DNA of 64,000 bases from Streptomyces tibetensis (GCF_007655005.1 NZ_SZVW01000011.1:248001-312000), one strand, 5' to 3'. Numbered from the stretch's first letter, positions 8,672 through 17,432 are shown. Numbers and translations are program-made. Notes: generated by a model from the sequence alone, not told the origin.

Positions 8672-10852
8672 TCAGTCATCCTGCGGCTGCGGCTGCGGCT
8701 GCGCCCTGCTGACGTCGTACACCCCGGCCACGTCGCGCATCGCACGCATCAGGCCGGGCAGATGGCCGGCGTCGGGGAGCTGCACGGTGTAGGTGTGCCG
8801 CACCTGCTGCTGGGTGGGCGGTTCGACGGTCGCCGAGACGATCTCCGCACCCTCGGAGGCCATGGCCTCGGTGAGATCGGCCAGCAGATGCGGACGGACG
8901 AACGATTCGGCGACCAGCGTGACCCGGCACTCGGCGGCCTCTCCCCAGCTCACACCGACCTCCGCACGCCCCCCGTCCTTCATGCGCGCCACCGCGGCGC
9001 ACTCCACGCGGTGCACAGTGACCGCTCCCCCGCGTACGGCGAAGCCGGTGATCTCGTCGGGCGGTACGGGCGTACAGCAGCGGGCGAGCCGGGCGGTCGC
9101 ACCGGGCAGGTCGGCGAGGACGTTGCCGGTGGCGGAGCGGTCGGCGGTCTGTTCGGGCGCCGCGCCGGGCTCGGGTACGTCGGCGGGCCGGACGCCTGTC
9201 CGGTTCTCCACGATCCGCGCCTCGCTCTGCTGGGACTCCGCCTGCGCCGGATGGGCGGTCAGCCACCGCTGGATGGCGATCCGGGCCGCGGGGGTGTGCG
9301 CGTGCTCCAGCCACTCCCGGGAGGGCTCCGACGCCGGGTCCTGGCCCATGAGGAGCTGAACGGTGTCGCCGTCCTTCAGCACGGTGCTCAGCGTCGCCAG
9401 GCGGCCGTTCACCCGGGCCCCGAGACAGGCGTGCGCGTCCTCCCCGTACTGCGCGTACGCGGCGTCCACGCAGGTCGCGCCCTCGGGCAGGCCGAGGGTG
9501 CCGCCGTCGGGGCGGAAGACGGTGATCTCGCGGTCCTGGGCGAGGTCCTCGCGCAGGGTCGACCAGAAGTGGTCGGGGTCGGGTGCCGCCTCCTGCCAGT
9601 CGAGGAGCCGGGAGAGCCAGCCGGGGCGGGTGGGGTCGACGCGCTCACCGTCGGCCGGGTCCTCGGGGGCCGGTGCGTACGGGTTGCCGAGGGCGACGAC
9701 ACCCGCCTCGGCGACCTTGTGCATCTGGTGCGTGCGGATGAGGACCTCGACGACCTGGCCGTCCTCGCGTGCCACGGCCGTGTGCAACGACTGGTAGAGG
9801 TTGAACTTCGGTACGGCGATGAAGTCCTTGAACTCCGAGACCACCGGCTTCATACAGGTGTGCAGTTCGCCGAGGACGGCGTAGCAGTCGGCGTCCTCGT
9901 TCACCAGAACCAGGACGCGGCCGAAGTCGGAGCCGCGGAGCCGGCCGCGTTTGCGGGAGACGCGGTGAACCGAAACGAAGTGGCGCGGGCGGATGAGGAC
10001 TTCGGCGGAGATGTCCGCCTCGCGCAGCACACCCCGAACCTCGTCGGCGACCTCGGCGAGCGGGTCGTCCGCGCGGGCCGCGTTGCGGACGATCAACTCG
10101 CGGGTGCCGGCGTACTCCTCGGGATGCAGGATCGCGAAGACCAGGTCTTCCAGTTCGGTCTTGAGCGCCTGCACGCCGAGCCGTTCGGCCAGCGGGATGA
10201 GCACGTCACGTGTCACCTTGGCGATGCGCTCCTGTTTCTCGGGGCGCATGACGCCGAGGGTGCGCATGTTGTGCAGCCGGTCGGCGAGTTTGATCGACAT
10301 GACGCGGACGTCGTTGCCGGTCGCCACGAGCATCTTGCGGAAGGTCTCGGGCTCGGCGGCGGCGCCGTAGTCGACCTTCTCCAGTTTGGTGACCCCGTCG
10401 ACGAGGTAGCGGACCTCCTCGCCGAACTGGTCGCGGACCTGGTCGAGCGTCACGTCCGTGTCCTCGACGGTGTCGTGCAGCAGCGACGCGGTCAACGTCG
10501 TGGTCTCGGCACCGAGTTCGGCGAGGATCAGGGTCACGGCGAGGGGGTGGGTGATGTAGGGCTCGCCGCTCTTGCGCATCTGGCCGCGGTGCGAGGACTC
10601 GGCCAGGACGTAGGCGTGCCGCAGGGGCTCGAGGTCCGCTTCGGGGTGGTGGGCACGGTGGGCCTCGACCACATGGCTGATGGCGTCGGGCAGCCGGCCT
10701 CTGGCGGCGGGCCCGAGCAGGGCCGCGCGGCCCAAGCGGCGCAGGTCGATCCGGGGGCGGGCCTTTCTGCGGGTGGCTGTCGGTGTCACTGCTCCTGACA
10801 CCGCGCCCGGCATCGGGCCTGGGGTCACGGAATTCGTGGCCTCCGCACTCAT
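8672..10852 (-). CDS. rshA: (p)ppGpp hydrolase/synthetase RshA (RelA/SpoT homologue)
   Basis: The 726-residue bifunctional RSH has an HD hydrolase domain with intact metal and catalytic motifs (YITHPLAV, LLHDTVEDTD, IKLADRLHNMRT, residues ~70-200), a synthetase domain (~240-390), a TGS domain (~440-500) and a C-terminal ACT domain (~650-720). Start ATG 10852 was chosen because GGAGG sits 5 nt upstream; a TTG seven codons earlier lacks such a site. In the synthetase the usual GRPKH is IRPRH and the DLLAVR block reads DFGRVL, although the catalytic Asp and the EVLIRT Glu remain. It is shorter than Streptomyces RelA and matches RshA. Hydrolase activity looks secure; synthetase strength is uncertain. 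Confidence 0.93.
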   Translation of the reverse strand: MSAEATNSVTPGPMPGAVSGAVTPTATRRKARPRIDLRRLGRAALLGPAARGRLPDAISHVVEAHRAHHPEADLEPLRHAYVLAESSHRGQMRKSGEPYITHPLAVTLILAELGAETTTLTASLLHDTVEDTDVTLDQVRDQFGEEVRYLVDGVTKLEKVDYGAAAEPETFRKMLVATGNDVRVMSIKLADRLHNMRTLGVMRPEKQERIAKVTRDVLIPLAERLGVQALKTELEDLVFAILHPEEYAGTRELIVRNAARADDPLAEVADEVRGVLREADISAEVLIRPRHFVSVHRVSRKRGRLRGSDFGRVLVLVNEDADCYAVLGELHTCMKPVVSEFKDFIAVPKFNLYQSLHTAVAREDGQVVEVLIRTHQMHKVAEAGVVALGNPYAPAPEDPADGERVDPTRPGWLSRLLDWQEAAPDPDHFWSTLREDLAQDREITVFRPDGGTLGLPEGATCVDAAYAQYGEDAHACLGARVNGRLATLSTVLKDGDTVQLLMGQDPASEPSREWLEHAHTPAARIAIQRWLTAHPAQAESQQSEARIVENRTGVRPADVPEPGAAPEQTADRSATGNVLADLPGATARLARCCTPVPPDEITGFAVRGGAVTVHRVECAAVARMKDGGRAEVGVSWGEAAECRVTLVAESFVRPHLLADLTEAMASEGAEIVSATVEPPTQQQVRHTYTVQLPDAGHLPGLMRAMRDVAGVYDVSRAQPQPQPQDD

Positions 10853-11111
10853 GGGCACCTCCGGCTGCGTCAACCGGCGGACGGGCGCCCCAGAGCGGAC
10901 ATGGCTCAGGGGGCGGCTTCGGTCCCCCGTCCGGGCCGGTGCTTGATGCTACCGAGCCCACCACGCCCGACTGACCGCCTCTCGCCGAGCGTGAAACTGA
11001 TCACCCATTCGAGGGACGAATGTGAGGTTTGTACCCCTGTACCGAGCGAGCTCCGTGACGCGATTCTCGCCAAGTGGCCGAATGTCAACGGTGATTTCGG
11101 GTCGTCCGGCT

Positions 11112-11130
11112 GAAGACGCCCGGGCGTTTC
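11112..11130 (-). terminator. Possible dapF terminator
   Basis: A near-perfect palindrome GAAGACGCCCGGGCGTTTC lies about 20 bp past the dapF stop. The rest of 10853-11148 is the rshA upstream region with no gene or clear promoter. Confidence 0.35.
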
Positions 11131-11148
11131 AGGACTGCACGCCCCGGC

Positions 11149-12021
11149 TCACGCGGACGCCGCGGTCTCCAGCCAGTCCGCGTCGATCTCGCCCTCGGCC
11201 ACGATCACGGCCGGGCCGGTCATCTCGATCTCGCCGTCGGGCCGCTCGGTGATCACCAGGGTGCCGCCCGGGACGTCCACGGTGTAGGTCGCGGGGGCGC
11301 CGGTGACCTTCGGGTCGGCACCGTCACGGCGGGCGGCGGCCACGGCGACGGCGCACGCGCCCGTGCCGCACGAGCGGGTCTCGCCGGAGCCGCGCTCGTG
11401 CACCCGCAGCGCCACGTGCGCGGGGCCGCGGTCGATCACGAACTCGACGTTCACACCGTCCGGGTAGGCGGTCGCCGGGCTGAAGGGCGGCGGGGAGAGC
11501 AGGTCACCCGCGTGCGCCAGGTCCTCCACGAAGGCGACCGCGTGCGGGTTGCCCATGTTGACGTTGCGCGCGGGCCAGCTGCGCTCGCCGACGCTCACCG
11601 TGACGTCGCCTTCGGAGAGCACCGCGCGGCCCATGCCGACGGTCACGTCACCGTCCTTGGCGATGTGCACGGTCTTCACGCCCCCGCGCGTGGCGACCGC
11701 GAGGTCTCCCTCGGTCACGTGGCCGGCGCGCTGGAGGTAGCGCGCGAAGACCCGCACGCCGTTGCCGCACATCTCCGCGACCGAACCGTCGCCGTTGCGG
11801 TAGTCCATGAACCACTCCGCCTCGGCCGCCATGCCCGCCGCCTCCGGGTGCGCGGCGGACCGCACCACGTGCAGCAGGCCGTCACCGCCGATGCCCGCGC
11901 GCCGGTCGCACAGGGCTGCGACGGCGGCCGGAGGCAGGTCGATGGCGTTCTCGGGGTCCGGGACGATCACGAAGTCGTTCTCGGTGCCGTGGCCCTTGAG
12001 GAAGGCGATCCGCGTGCTCAT
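11149..12021 (-). CDS. dapF: Diaminopimelate epimerase DapF
   Basis: The 290-residue enzyme interconverts LL- and meso-diaminopimelate for lysine and peptidoglycan synthesis. Streptomyces walls use LL-DAP, so the enzyme is needed mainly to make the meso form for lysine. Both catalytic cysteines are present, in AEMCGNGVRVF (~residue 84) and SCGTGAC (~residue 217), with the N-terminal substrate motif KGHGTENDFV. The start at ATG 12021 gives the canonical MSTRIAFLKGHGT opening; an in-frame upstream extension is unlike the family. It lies 74 bp downstream of a membrane-protein gene in the same leftward run with miaA. Confidence 0.96.
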   Translation of the reverse strand: MSTRIAFLKGHGTENDFVIVPDPENAIDLPPAAVAALCDRRAGIGGDGLLHVVRSAAHPEAAGMAAEAEWFMDYRNGDGSVAEMCGNGVRVFARYLQRAGHVTEGDLAVATRGGVKTVHIAKDGDVTVGMGRAVLSEGDVTVSVGERSWPARNVNMGNPHAVAFVEDLAHAGDLLSPPPFSPATAYPDGVNVEFVIDRGPAHVALRVHERGSGETRSCGTGACAVAVAAARRDGADPKVTGAPATYTVDVPGGTLVITERPDGEIEMTGPAVIVAEGEIDADWLETAASA

Positions 12022-12094
12022 GCCTCGATCGTAAGGGGTGCCCACGACAACGCCTCGGCGTCCCCGCGACGGCGTTCCGCAGCCCGTACCCGGG

Positions 12095-12622
12095 TCAGCG
12101 CAGCCGCGCCACACGCCACACGGCGAGGACCACCACGACGGCCACGACCAGGGCGTAGGCGAGAACGACCCGCCAGTCGGGTCTGCGGCCGGAGCCGCGG
12201 GCAGGCAGGCCCGGCCAGGTGTGGCCCACTCGGCGGGCGGCCATCATGCCCCACCCGGCCGCGCACGAGCAGATCAGCAGGCCCAGCATGGCGATGACGG
12301 CCCCGCTGTCGCCGAAGTCGAAGGCGAGCGGGAAGGCGAACATCAGGGAACCGAGTGCCGCGAGGCTCACGATGGGCGCCAGCTGCCAGATCCGGAGCCG
12401 GCGCTGCGGACGCAGCTCGACCTCGACCTCGTCGGCGAACATCTCGCCGGGCTCGGGACCGTCGTCCGTCACGCCCTGCGTCTCGTCGGGCCCGTCGGAG
12501 CTGAGGTGCTCCGTCTCCTGCTCCGGTGCGTTCTGCTCCGACGCGTCCCCGCGCTCCGTCTCATCCCGCTCGGCGGTGATGTGATCGGTGCTGCGTGCGG
12601 TGTCGCGAGGGCCGGCCTCCAT
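12095..12622 (-). CDS. Conserved membrane protein, unknown function
   Basis: The product is about 175 residues. The first ~90 residues are acidic and hydrophilic (many Glu/Asp/Gln), followed by three predicted membrane segments (LAPIVSLAALGSLMFAFPLA, AVIAMLGLLICSCAAGWGMM, VVLAYALVVAVVVVLAVW) and a short basic tail. ATG 12622 and GTG 12628 are both plausible behind GGGAGG. It sits between miaA and dapF on the same strand. No family function is recognised; I infer only a small integral membrane protein with a cytoplasmic acidic tail. Confidence 0.75.
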   Translation of the reverse strand: MEAGPRDTARSTDHITAERDETERGDASEQNAPEQETEHLSSDGPDETQGVTDDGPEPGEMFADEVEVELRPQRRLRIWQLAPIVSLAALGSLMFAFPLAFDFGDSGAVIAMLGLLICSCAAGWGMMAARRVGHTWPGLPARGSGRRPDWRVVLAYALVVAVVVVLAVWRVARLR

Positions 12623-12730
12623 CGCCACGCGCCCTCCCAACTAGGACTCAGTTCGGTCGATCGAAGCTCGATGATGGCACGCCGCCGAAGGACCGGATGA
12701 CGGCCTGGGCGTCCCGATGCCATGACGTGA

Positions 12731-13669
12731 TCAGGCTGTGACCGGTCGTTCGACCAAGGACAGCGCGAGCTGCGGAAGTTCCGTGAGATCGGCCGCCGCC
12801 CCACTCAACCAGTGCACCCGCGGGTCGCGCCTGAACCATGAGTCCTGGCGGCGCGCGAAGCGCTTGGTGGCACGCACGGTCTCGGCCCGCGCGTCGTCGA
12901 GCGTGCACTCCCCGGCGAGCGCCGCGAGCACCTGCTGGTAGCCGAGCGCGCGCGAGGCCGTACGCCCTTCGCGCAATCCCTGCGTCTCCAGCGCGCGCAC
13001 CTCGTCCACGAGGCCGGCGTCCCACATCCGGTCGACCCGGCGCGCGATGCGCTCGTCGAGCTCGGGGCGGGCCACGTCGACGCCGATCTGAAGGGTGTCG
13101 TACACCGAGTCATGGCCGGGGAGATTGGCCGTGAAGGGCCTGCCGGTGATCTCGATCACCTCGAGGGCGCGGACGACCCGGCGGCCGTTGCTCGGCAGGA
13201 TCGCGCGGGCCGCCTCGGGGTCGGCGGCGGCCAGGCGGGCGTGCAGCGCACCGGAGCCGCGCAGCGCGAGTTCCTCCTCCAGGCGGGCCCGGACCTCGGG
13301 GTCGGTGCCGGGGAACTCCAGGTTGTCGACGGCCCCGCGCACGTACAGTCCGGAACCGCCGACCAGGATCGGCCAGCGCCCCTCGGCGAGCAGCGCCTCG
13401 ATCCGCTCGCGGGCCAGGCGCTGGTACTCGGCGACGGACGCGGTGACGGTCACGTCCCAGATGTCCAGCAGGTGATGGGGGACGCCGTCGCGCTCTTCGG
13501 GCGTCAGCTTGGCGGTACCGATGTCCATCCCTCGGTAGAGCTGCATGGAGTCGGCGTTGACGACCTCGCCGCCGAGGCGCTGGGCCAGGAAGACGCCCAG
13601 ATCGGACTTTCCGGCCGCAGTCGGTCCGACGACGGCGATGACACGGGGGGCGGGGGGTGCGCTGCTCAC
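12731..13669 (-). CDS. miaA: tRNA dimethylallyltransferase MiaA
   Basis: The 312-residue enzyme transfers dimethylallyl from DMAPP to N6 of A37 in UNN-reading tRNAs; its product is the substrate of MiaB encoded nearby. A P-loop GPTAAGKSDLG lies near residue 15, followed by NADSMQLYRGMDIGTAK, VGGSGLYVRG and the RATKRFARRQ tRNA-binding region. GTG 13669 behind GGGAG (9 nt) gives the family-typical length; GTG 13675 is an alternative. The frame is open further upstream, but that extension is non-homologous in character. Confidence 0.95.
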   Translation of the reverse strand: MSSAPPAPRVIAVVGPTAAGKSDLGVFLAQRLGGEVVNADSMQLYRGMDIGTAKLTPEERDGVPHHLLDIWDVTVTASVAEYQRLARERIEALLAEGRWPILVGGSGLYVRGAVDNLEFPGTDPEVRARLEEELALRGSGALHARLAAADPEAARAILPSNGRRVVRALEVIEITGRPFTANLPGHDSVYDTLQIGVDVARPELDERIARRVDRMWDAGLVDEVRALETQGLREGRTASRALGYQQVLAALAGECTLDDARAETVRATKRFARRQDSWFRRDPRVHWLSGAAADLTELPQLALSLVERPVTA

Positions 13670-13851
13670 CGCCACAGTCTCCCAAACCTCCACCCCTGGT
13701 CTCGAACGAGTTACGTGACGCGACAGACGCGAGGTCGTTGCCCGTTGCGAGGTTCCTGCCGCCGGATCGCAGAGGCGGTGGCCCGGGCCGCGCAAATTGA
13801 CGCACCGGGCAACGCGGGATTTCGCCCGCACGAGTAATGTATGGAGTGGAT

Positions 13852-14145
13852 ATGGGCGTTTTTGCACGACTTCTCCGGCGGTCGAAGGCCACGGCGGAGA
13901 CGCCTGCAGCCGAGGCTCACAACGACACGGCGAAGGCCGGGACCGAGGCGGAGACGGCCGGGGCGCAGACGGCCGAGGCCGCCCGGACCGCCGAGGCGAA
14001 GGGCAACGACGAAACCCCGGTAGCGGCGGAGCCGGCTGCCGAGGCCACCCCCGAGGTCACCGAGTCCGAGGGCGTCGACATCCCCAAGCAGCAGTCCACC
14101 GAGCAGGCGGCCGACAACGAGGCCGACGAGGGCGCCCGTAAGTGA
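13852..14145 (+). CDS. Small acidic protein, unknown function
   Basis: The 97-residue protein starts at ATG 13852 with GGAG 5 nt upstream. A short basic amphipathic head (MGVFARLLRRSK) is followed by an Ala/Glu/Thr-rich, probably disordered and strongly acidic region. No domain is recognised. It is divergent from miaA across a ~180-bp gap and 26 bp upstream of the antitoxin-like gene on the same strand, so the two are probably cotranscribed. Confidence 0.65.
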   Translation: MGVFARLLRRSKATAETPAAEAHNDTAKAGTEAETAGAQTAEAARTAEAKGNDETPVAAEPAAEATPEVTESEGVDIPKQQSTEQAADNEADEGARK

Positions 14146-14171
14146 CCGCCCCGCGCGAGGGAAGGTGAGCC

Positions 14172-14555
14172 ATGGGTCTCATGGACAACGTGAAAGCCAA
14201 GCTGGGCCCGGCCAAGGGCAAGGTCTCCGACCTCGCACAGCGGCATGAGGGCAAGATCCATCAAGGTCTCGAAAAGGCCGCGCAGGCCGTCGACAAGACG
14301 ACCAAGGGCAAGTACAGCGACAGGATCCAGTCGGGCACGGGCCGGGCCAAGGGCGCCATGGGCCGACTCACGCACCATGGCGACGGCGCACCGGAGACGG
14401 GCGGCACGACGCCGCCCGGCGCGGCCGGCACGACGAAGCCGCCCGGCACGGGCCGGACGGCACCACCACGGGACGCGGCTCCCCCGACGGACGCGGCTTC
14501 CCCGACGGATGCGGGCGTCCCTCCGCCTCCGGAGGCGCCGCCGCCCACGTCCTGA
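14172..14555 (+). CDS. MT0933-like (Rv0909-type) antitoxin family protein
   Basis: Residues 1-65 of the 127-residue protein match the small helical MT0933/Rv0909 antitoxin pattern: MGLMDNVKAKLG, then a KVSDLAQRHEGKIHQGLEKA heptad-like helix, then VDKTTKGKYSDRI. The rest is a Pro/Thr/Ala-rich tail. Antitoxins of this family pair with an adjacent toxin in mycobacteria; here no toxin candidate adjoins, the upstream partner being the small acidic protein. It could be a solitary helical stress protein rather than a true antitoxin. A GAAGGTGAGCC ribosome-binding region precedes the ATG. Confidence 0.7.
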   Translation: MGLMDNVKAKLGPAKGKVSDLAQRHEGKIHQGLEKAAQAVDKTTKGKYSDRIQSGTGRAKGAMGRLTHHGDGAPETGGTTPPGAAGTTKPPGTGRTAPPRDAAPPTDAASPTDAGVPPPPEAPPPTS

Positions 14556-14618
14556 GCTCGCCCCGGCGCCCCGAGGGACCGAACCGCGCATCGGCACCCT
14601 GAAAGGCACATCGGCGAA

Positions 14619-14647
14619 CGGCCGCGGAGCACGAGGGCTCCCGGCCG
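14619..14647. terminator. Bidirectional hairpin between convergent genes
   Basis: CGGCCG-c-GGAGC (14619-14630) pairs with GCTCC-CGGCCG (14637-14647): 11 bp with one bulged C and a 6-nt loop, between the antitoxin-like gene and the leftward dioxygenase-like gene. Confidence 0.6.
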
Positions 14648-14781
14648 TCCGCCGTTCCCACGCCCTGGCGCCCGGCCGTGAACGTTTTCCCGCTCCCTGC
14701 GGCCCGCTGGATTCCCGCGCCGCCCGCCACGATCGTTCCCGAAGCCCGCGCTACGCCCCTTCCCGCACCCTGCGGCCAGGT

Positions 14782-15495
14782 CTACGACCAGGCGGCGACG
14801 ACGTACCCCACGCCGTACGGCGCGTCCTCGTACAGCAGTGAGCCGCAGAGGTCCGCGCCCTCGGCAGCGCCCGCCAGGACCTGCCAGGGAGCCCGGCCGG
14901 AGACCTTCAGCTCGTGGGCCAGCCCGGTGTCCAGCTTGGTGAGTGCGGCCAGGTCCGCCGCGCCGAGCGCCCGTGCGACCTGCGCGTCGAAGGGCGCCGC
15001 CCGTTCGTCCAGGTAGCCCGGGGCCTTGAGCGTCCGGCACGCGCTGGCGTCCCCCATCACCAGCAGGGCCACCCGCTCGTCCAGGGCGGCGAGCTCCCTC
15101 CCGGACTGCACGCACCGCTCGGTGGGGCAGGACTCGCCCACCCCGAATCCCTCGACCGGAGCGTCGGACCACCCGGTCCGCTCCAGCAGCCAGGCGGCCA
15201 CACCCAGCGAGTGCGGCAGCCGCGCGTCCGTGCCCGCGCCCTCGGCCGCTCCCAGCCGCACGTCGAGGTCGACGCCGAAGCCCCGGAAGGACCCCGCCGT
15301 TCCCGCCGGATAGTCCTCGGTCCCGGCACCGCCGACCGGTCCGACGACCACGAGCCGTCCCGGCCGGGCGGCGGCGAGCACGCCCAGCGCGTCCGTGCAG
15401 GCGGCCCGCGCGGCATCCAGTCCCGGGGCGGCGCCCACGGCGACCTCGGGCACCAGGAGGGGCGGGCAGGGGCAGACGGCGGCGGCGACAAGCAT
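14782..15495 (-). CDS. Class III extradiol dioxygenase subunit B-like protein
   Basis: The 237-residue protein starts MLVAAAVCPCPPLLVPEV, the typical opening of the LigB-like family in actinomycetes. A GRLVVVGPVGG segment and ALLVMGDASACR fit the Rossmann-like LigB core. Canonical enzymes use two His and a Glu to bind Fe(II); clear counterparts are hard to see, so catalysis is uncertain. It is located directly downstream of miaB on the same strand, a recurrent arrangement in Streptomyces. The function is unknown. Confidence 0.75.
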   Translation of the reverse strand: MLVAAAVCPCPPLLVPEVAVGAAPGLDAARAACTDALGVLAAARPGRLVVVGPVGGAGTEDYPAGTAGSFRGFGVDLDVRLGAAEGAGTDARLPHSLGVAAWLLERTGWSDAPVEGFGVGESCPTERCVQSGRELAALDERVALLVMGDASACRTLKAPGYLDERAAPFDAQVARALGAADLAALTKLDTGLAHELKVSGRAPWQVLAGAAEGADLCGSLLYEDAPYGVGYVVAAWS

Positions 15496-15554
15496 GATCG
15501 GCAGGGTAACCCTCAGGAGCCGCTGTCACCGCACAGGGCGGCAGCGGCCCGTCT

Positions 15555-15709
15555 CAGTCGCAGCCGCACCCGCTCACCACGGCCGGCAAGGCGAGTACGT
15601 CGGCGATCCGGCTCAATCACGACCGCACCCGCTCACCACGGCCGGCAAGGCGAGTGCGTCGGCGATCCGGCTAGTCGCAGCCGCAGCCGCTCGCCACGGC
15701 CGGCAGGGG
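15555..15709. repeat. Tandem duplication of the miaB 3' end
   Basis: Two 59-bp units (15555-15613, 15614-15672) precede the true gene end starting at 15673. On the minus strand they decode to PAVVSGCGCD-stop and PAVVSGCGRD-stop, against PAVASGCGCD-stop for miaB. The stop-containing terminus has therefore been duplicated twice, downstream of the functional stop. Confidence 0.85.
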
Positions 15710-17194
15710 CTCGGGGGCGCCGATCTTCGGCAGGCCCAGCATCACGCCGACGGGCTTGGCCTTCTCGGCCGCGTTCCGCTTCTCCCAGGCGTCACCCGCG
15801 CGCGTGCGGCGCACGTCCAGCACGGGCCCCTCGGCGAGGAGGTGGTGCGGGGCGGCGTAGGTGATCTCGACCGTGACGACGTCGCCGGGGCGGACCTCCT
15901 GGTCCGGCTTGGTGAAGTGGACGAGGCGGCTGTCAGGCGCGCGGCCGGACAGGCGGTGGGTGGTGTCGTCCTTGCGGCCCTCGCCCTCGGCGACCATCAG
16001 CTCCAGCGTGCGGCCGACCTGCTTCTTGTTCTCCTCCCAGGAGATCTCCTCCTGGAGGGCGACGAGCCGCTCGTAGCGCTCCTGGACGACCTTCTTGGGG
16101 ATCTGGCCGTCCATCTCGGCGGCCGGGGTTCCGGGGCGCTTGGAGTACTGGAACGTGAAGGCCTGGGCGAAGCGGGCCTCGCGGACCACGTGCAGCGTCT
16201 GCTCGAAGTCCTCCTCGGTCTCGCCGGGGAAGCCCACGATGATGTCCGTGCTGATCGCGGCGTGCGGGATGGCGGCGCGGACCTTCTCGATGATCCCCAG
16301 GAAGCGCTCCTGGCGGTAGGAGCGGCGCATCGCCTTCAGGACCGGGTCGGAGCCCGACTGGAGCGGCATGTGCAGCTGCGGCATCACGTTGGCCGTCTCG
16401 GCCATGGCGGCGATGACGTCGTCGGTGAAGTCACGGGGGTGCGGGGAGGTGAAGCGGACGCGCTCCAGCCCGTCGATCTTCCCGCAGGCGCGCAGCAGCT
16501 TGCTGAAGGCCTCGCGGTCGCCGATGTCGGAGCCGTAGGCGTTGACGTTCTGTCCGAGCAGCGTGATCTCGCAGACGCCTTCGGCGACCAGGGCCTCGAT
16601 CTCGGCGAGGATGTCGCCGGGGCGGCGGTCCTTCTCCTTGCCGCGCAGGGCCGGGACGATGCAGAAGGTGCAGGTGTTGTTGCAGCCGACGGAGATGGAG
16701 ACCCAGGCCGCGTAGGCGCTCTCGCGGCGGGTGGGGAGTGTCGAGGGGAACGCCTCCAGCGACTCGGCGATCTCGACCTGCGCCTCCTCCTGCACGCGGG
16801 CGCGCTCCAGCAGGACGGGCAGCTTGCCGATGTTGTGCGTCCCGAAGACGACGTCCACCCAGGGCGCCCGCTTCACGATGGTGTCGCGGTCCTTCTGCGC
16901 GAGGCAGCCGCCGACGGCGATCTGCATGCCGGGGCGGGCCGCCTTCTTCGGTGCGAGGTGGCCGAGGTTGCCGTACAGCTTGTTGTCGGCGTTCTCCCGC
17001 ACGGCGCAGGTGTTGAAGACGACGACGTCCGCCTCGTCGGCGCCCTGGGGCGCGCGGACGTAGCCCGCGTCCTCGAGCAGTCCGGACAATCGCTCGGAGT
17101 CGTGGACGTTCATCTGGCATCCGTAGGTCCGGATCTCATAGGTCTTAGATGATCGAACGTCCACTGCCGGGCTCCGGTCGCTGCTGCTGGTCAT
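15671..17194 (-). CDS. miaB: tRNA-2-methylthio-N6-dimethylallyladenosine synthase MiaB
   Basis: The 507-residue radical-SAM methylthiotransferase adds the ms2 group to i6A37 made by MiaA. An N-terminal UPF0004 domain begins YEIRTYGCQMNVHDSER with auxiliary-cluster cysteines (including FNTCAVREN); the radical-SAM motif CNNTCTFC lies near residue 170; the TRAM domain (~390-460) is followed by a tail ending GCGCD. Upstream is only an IclR remnant. Downstream its terminal codons are tandemly duplicated. Confidence 0.96.
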   Translation of the reverse strand: MTSSSDRSPAVDVRSSKTYEIRTYGCQMNVHDSERLSGLLEDAGYVRAPQGADEADVVVFNTCAVRENADNKLYGNLGHLAPKKAARPGMQIAVGGCLAQKDRDTIVKRAPWVDVVFGTHNIGKLPVLLERARVQEEAQVEIAESLEAFPSTLPTRRESAYAAWVSISVGCNNTCTFCIVPALRGKEKDRRPGDILAEIEALVAEGVCEITLLGQNVNAYGSDIGDREAFSKLLRACGKIDGLERVRFTSPHPRDFTDDVIAAMAETANVMPQLHMPLQSGSDPVLKAMRRSYRQERFLGIIEKVRAAIPHAAISTDIIVGFPGETEEDFEQTLHVVREARFAQAFTFQYSKRPGTPAAEMDGQIPKKVVQERYERLVALQEEISWEENKKQVGRTLELMVAEGEGRKDDTTHRLSGRAPDSRLVHFTKPDQEVRPGDVVTVEITYAAPHHLLAEGPVLDVRRTRAGDAWEKRNAAEKAKPVGVMLGLPKIGAPEPLPAVASGCGCD

Positions 17195-17205
17195 GGTTCA
17201 AGGGT

Positions 17206-17261
17206 AGGTGCTTCCCGGAGATCGTCGCCCCCGAGGTGCTTCCCGGAGATCGTCGCCCCCG
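17206..17261. repeat. 28-bp perfect tandem duplication
   Basis: The unit AGGTGCTTCCCGGAGATCGT plus CGCCCCCG occurs exactly twice (17206-17233, 17234-17261), between the miaB start and the IclR remnant. Confidence 0.9.
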
Positions 17262-17432
17262 AGGTGCGAGTGGGACGAGGGCCTGACCGCCGTCGCGGTG
17301 CCGGTCACCGGCCGTTCGGGCTCGGTCGTCGCCTCGCTCTCCCTCAGCGGTCCCAGCCACCGCTTCCCCTACGAGGCCGTGGAGCGGTTCGCCACCGACC
17401 TCGCGGAGTCGGCCGCGCTCATCTCGGCCCAG
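17262..17432 (+). pseudogene. Remnant of an IclR-family regulator (C-terminal effector domain)
   Basis: One plus-strand frame reads WDEGLTAVAVPVTGRSGS then VVASLSLSGPSHRFPYEAVE, RFATDLAESAALIS, which is the end of an IclR effector-binding domain. There is no N-terminal winged helix, no start upstream and no stop at the expected end; the frame runs on across the opposite-strand response regulator. It is probably a decayed gene truncated on its left by the event that left the 28-bp duplication. The remainder of 17195-17558 contains nothing else recognisable. Confidence 0.7.

Noticed and set aside
11929..12114. Upstream extension of dapF
   Set aside because: The 31 extra residues are not family-like; the canonical N-terminus begins at 12021.
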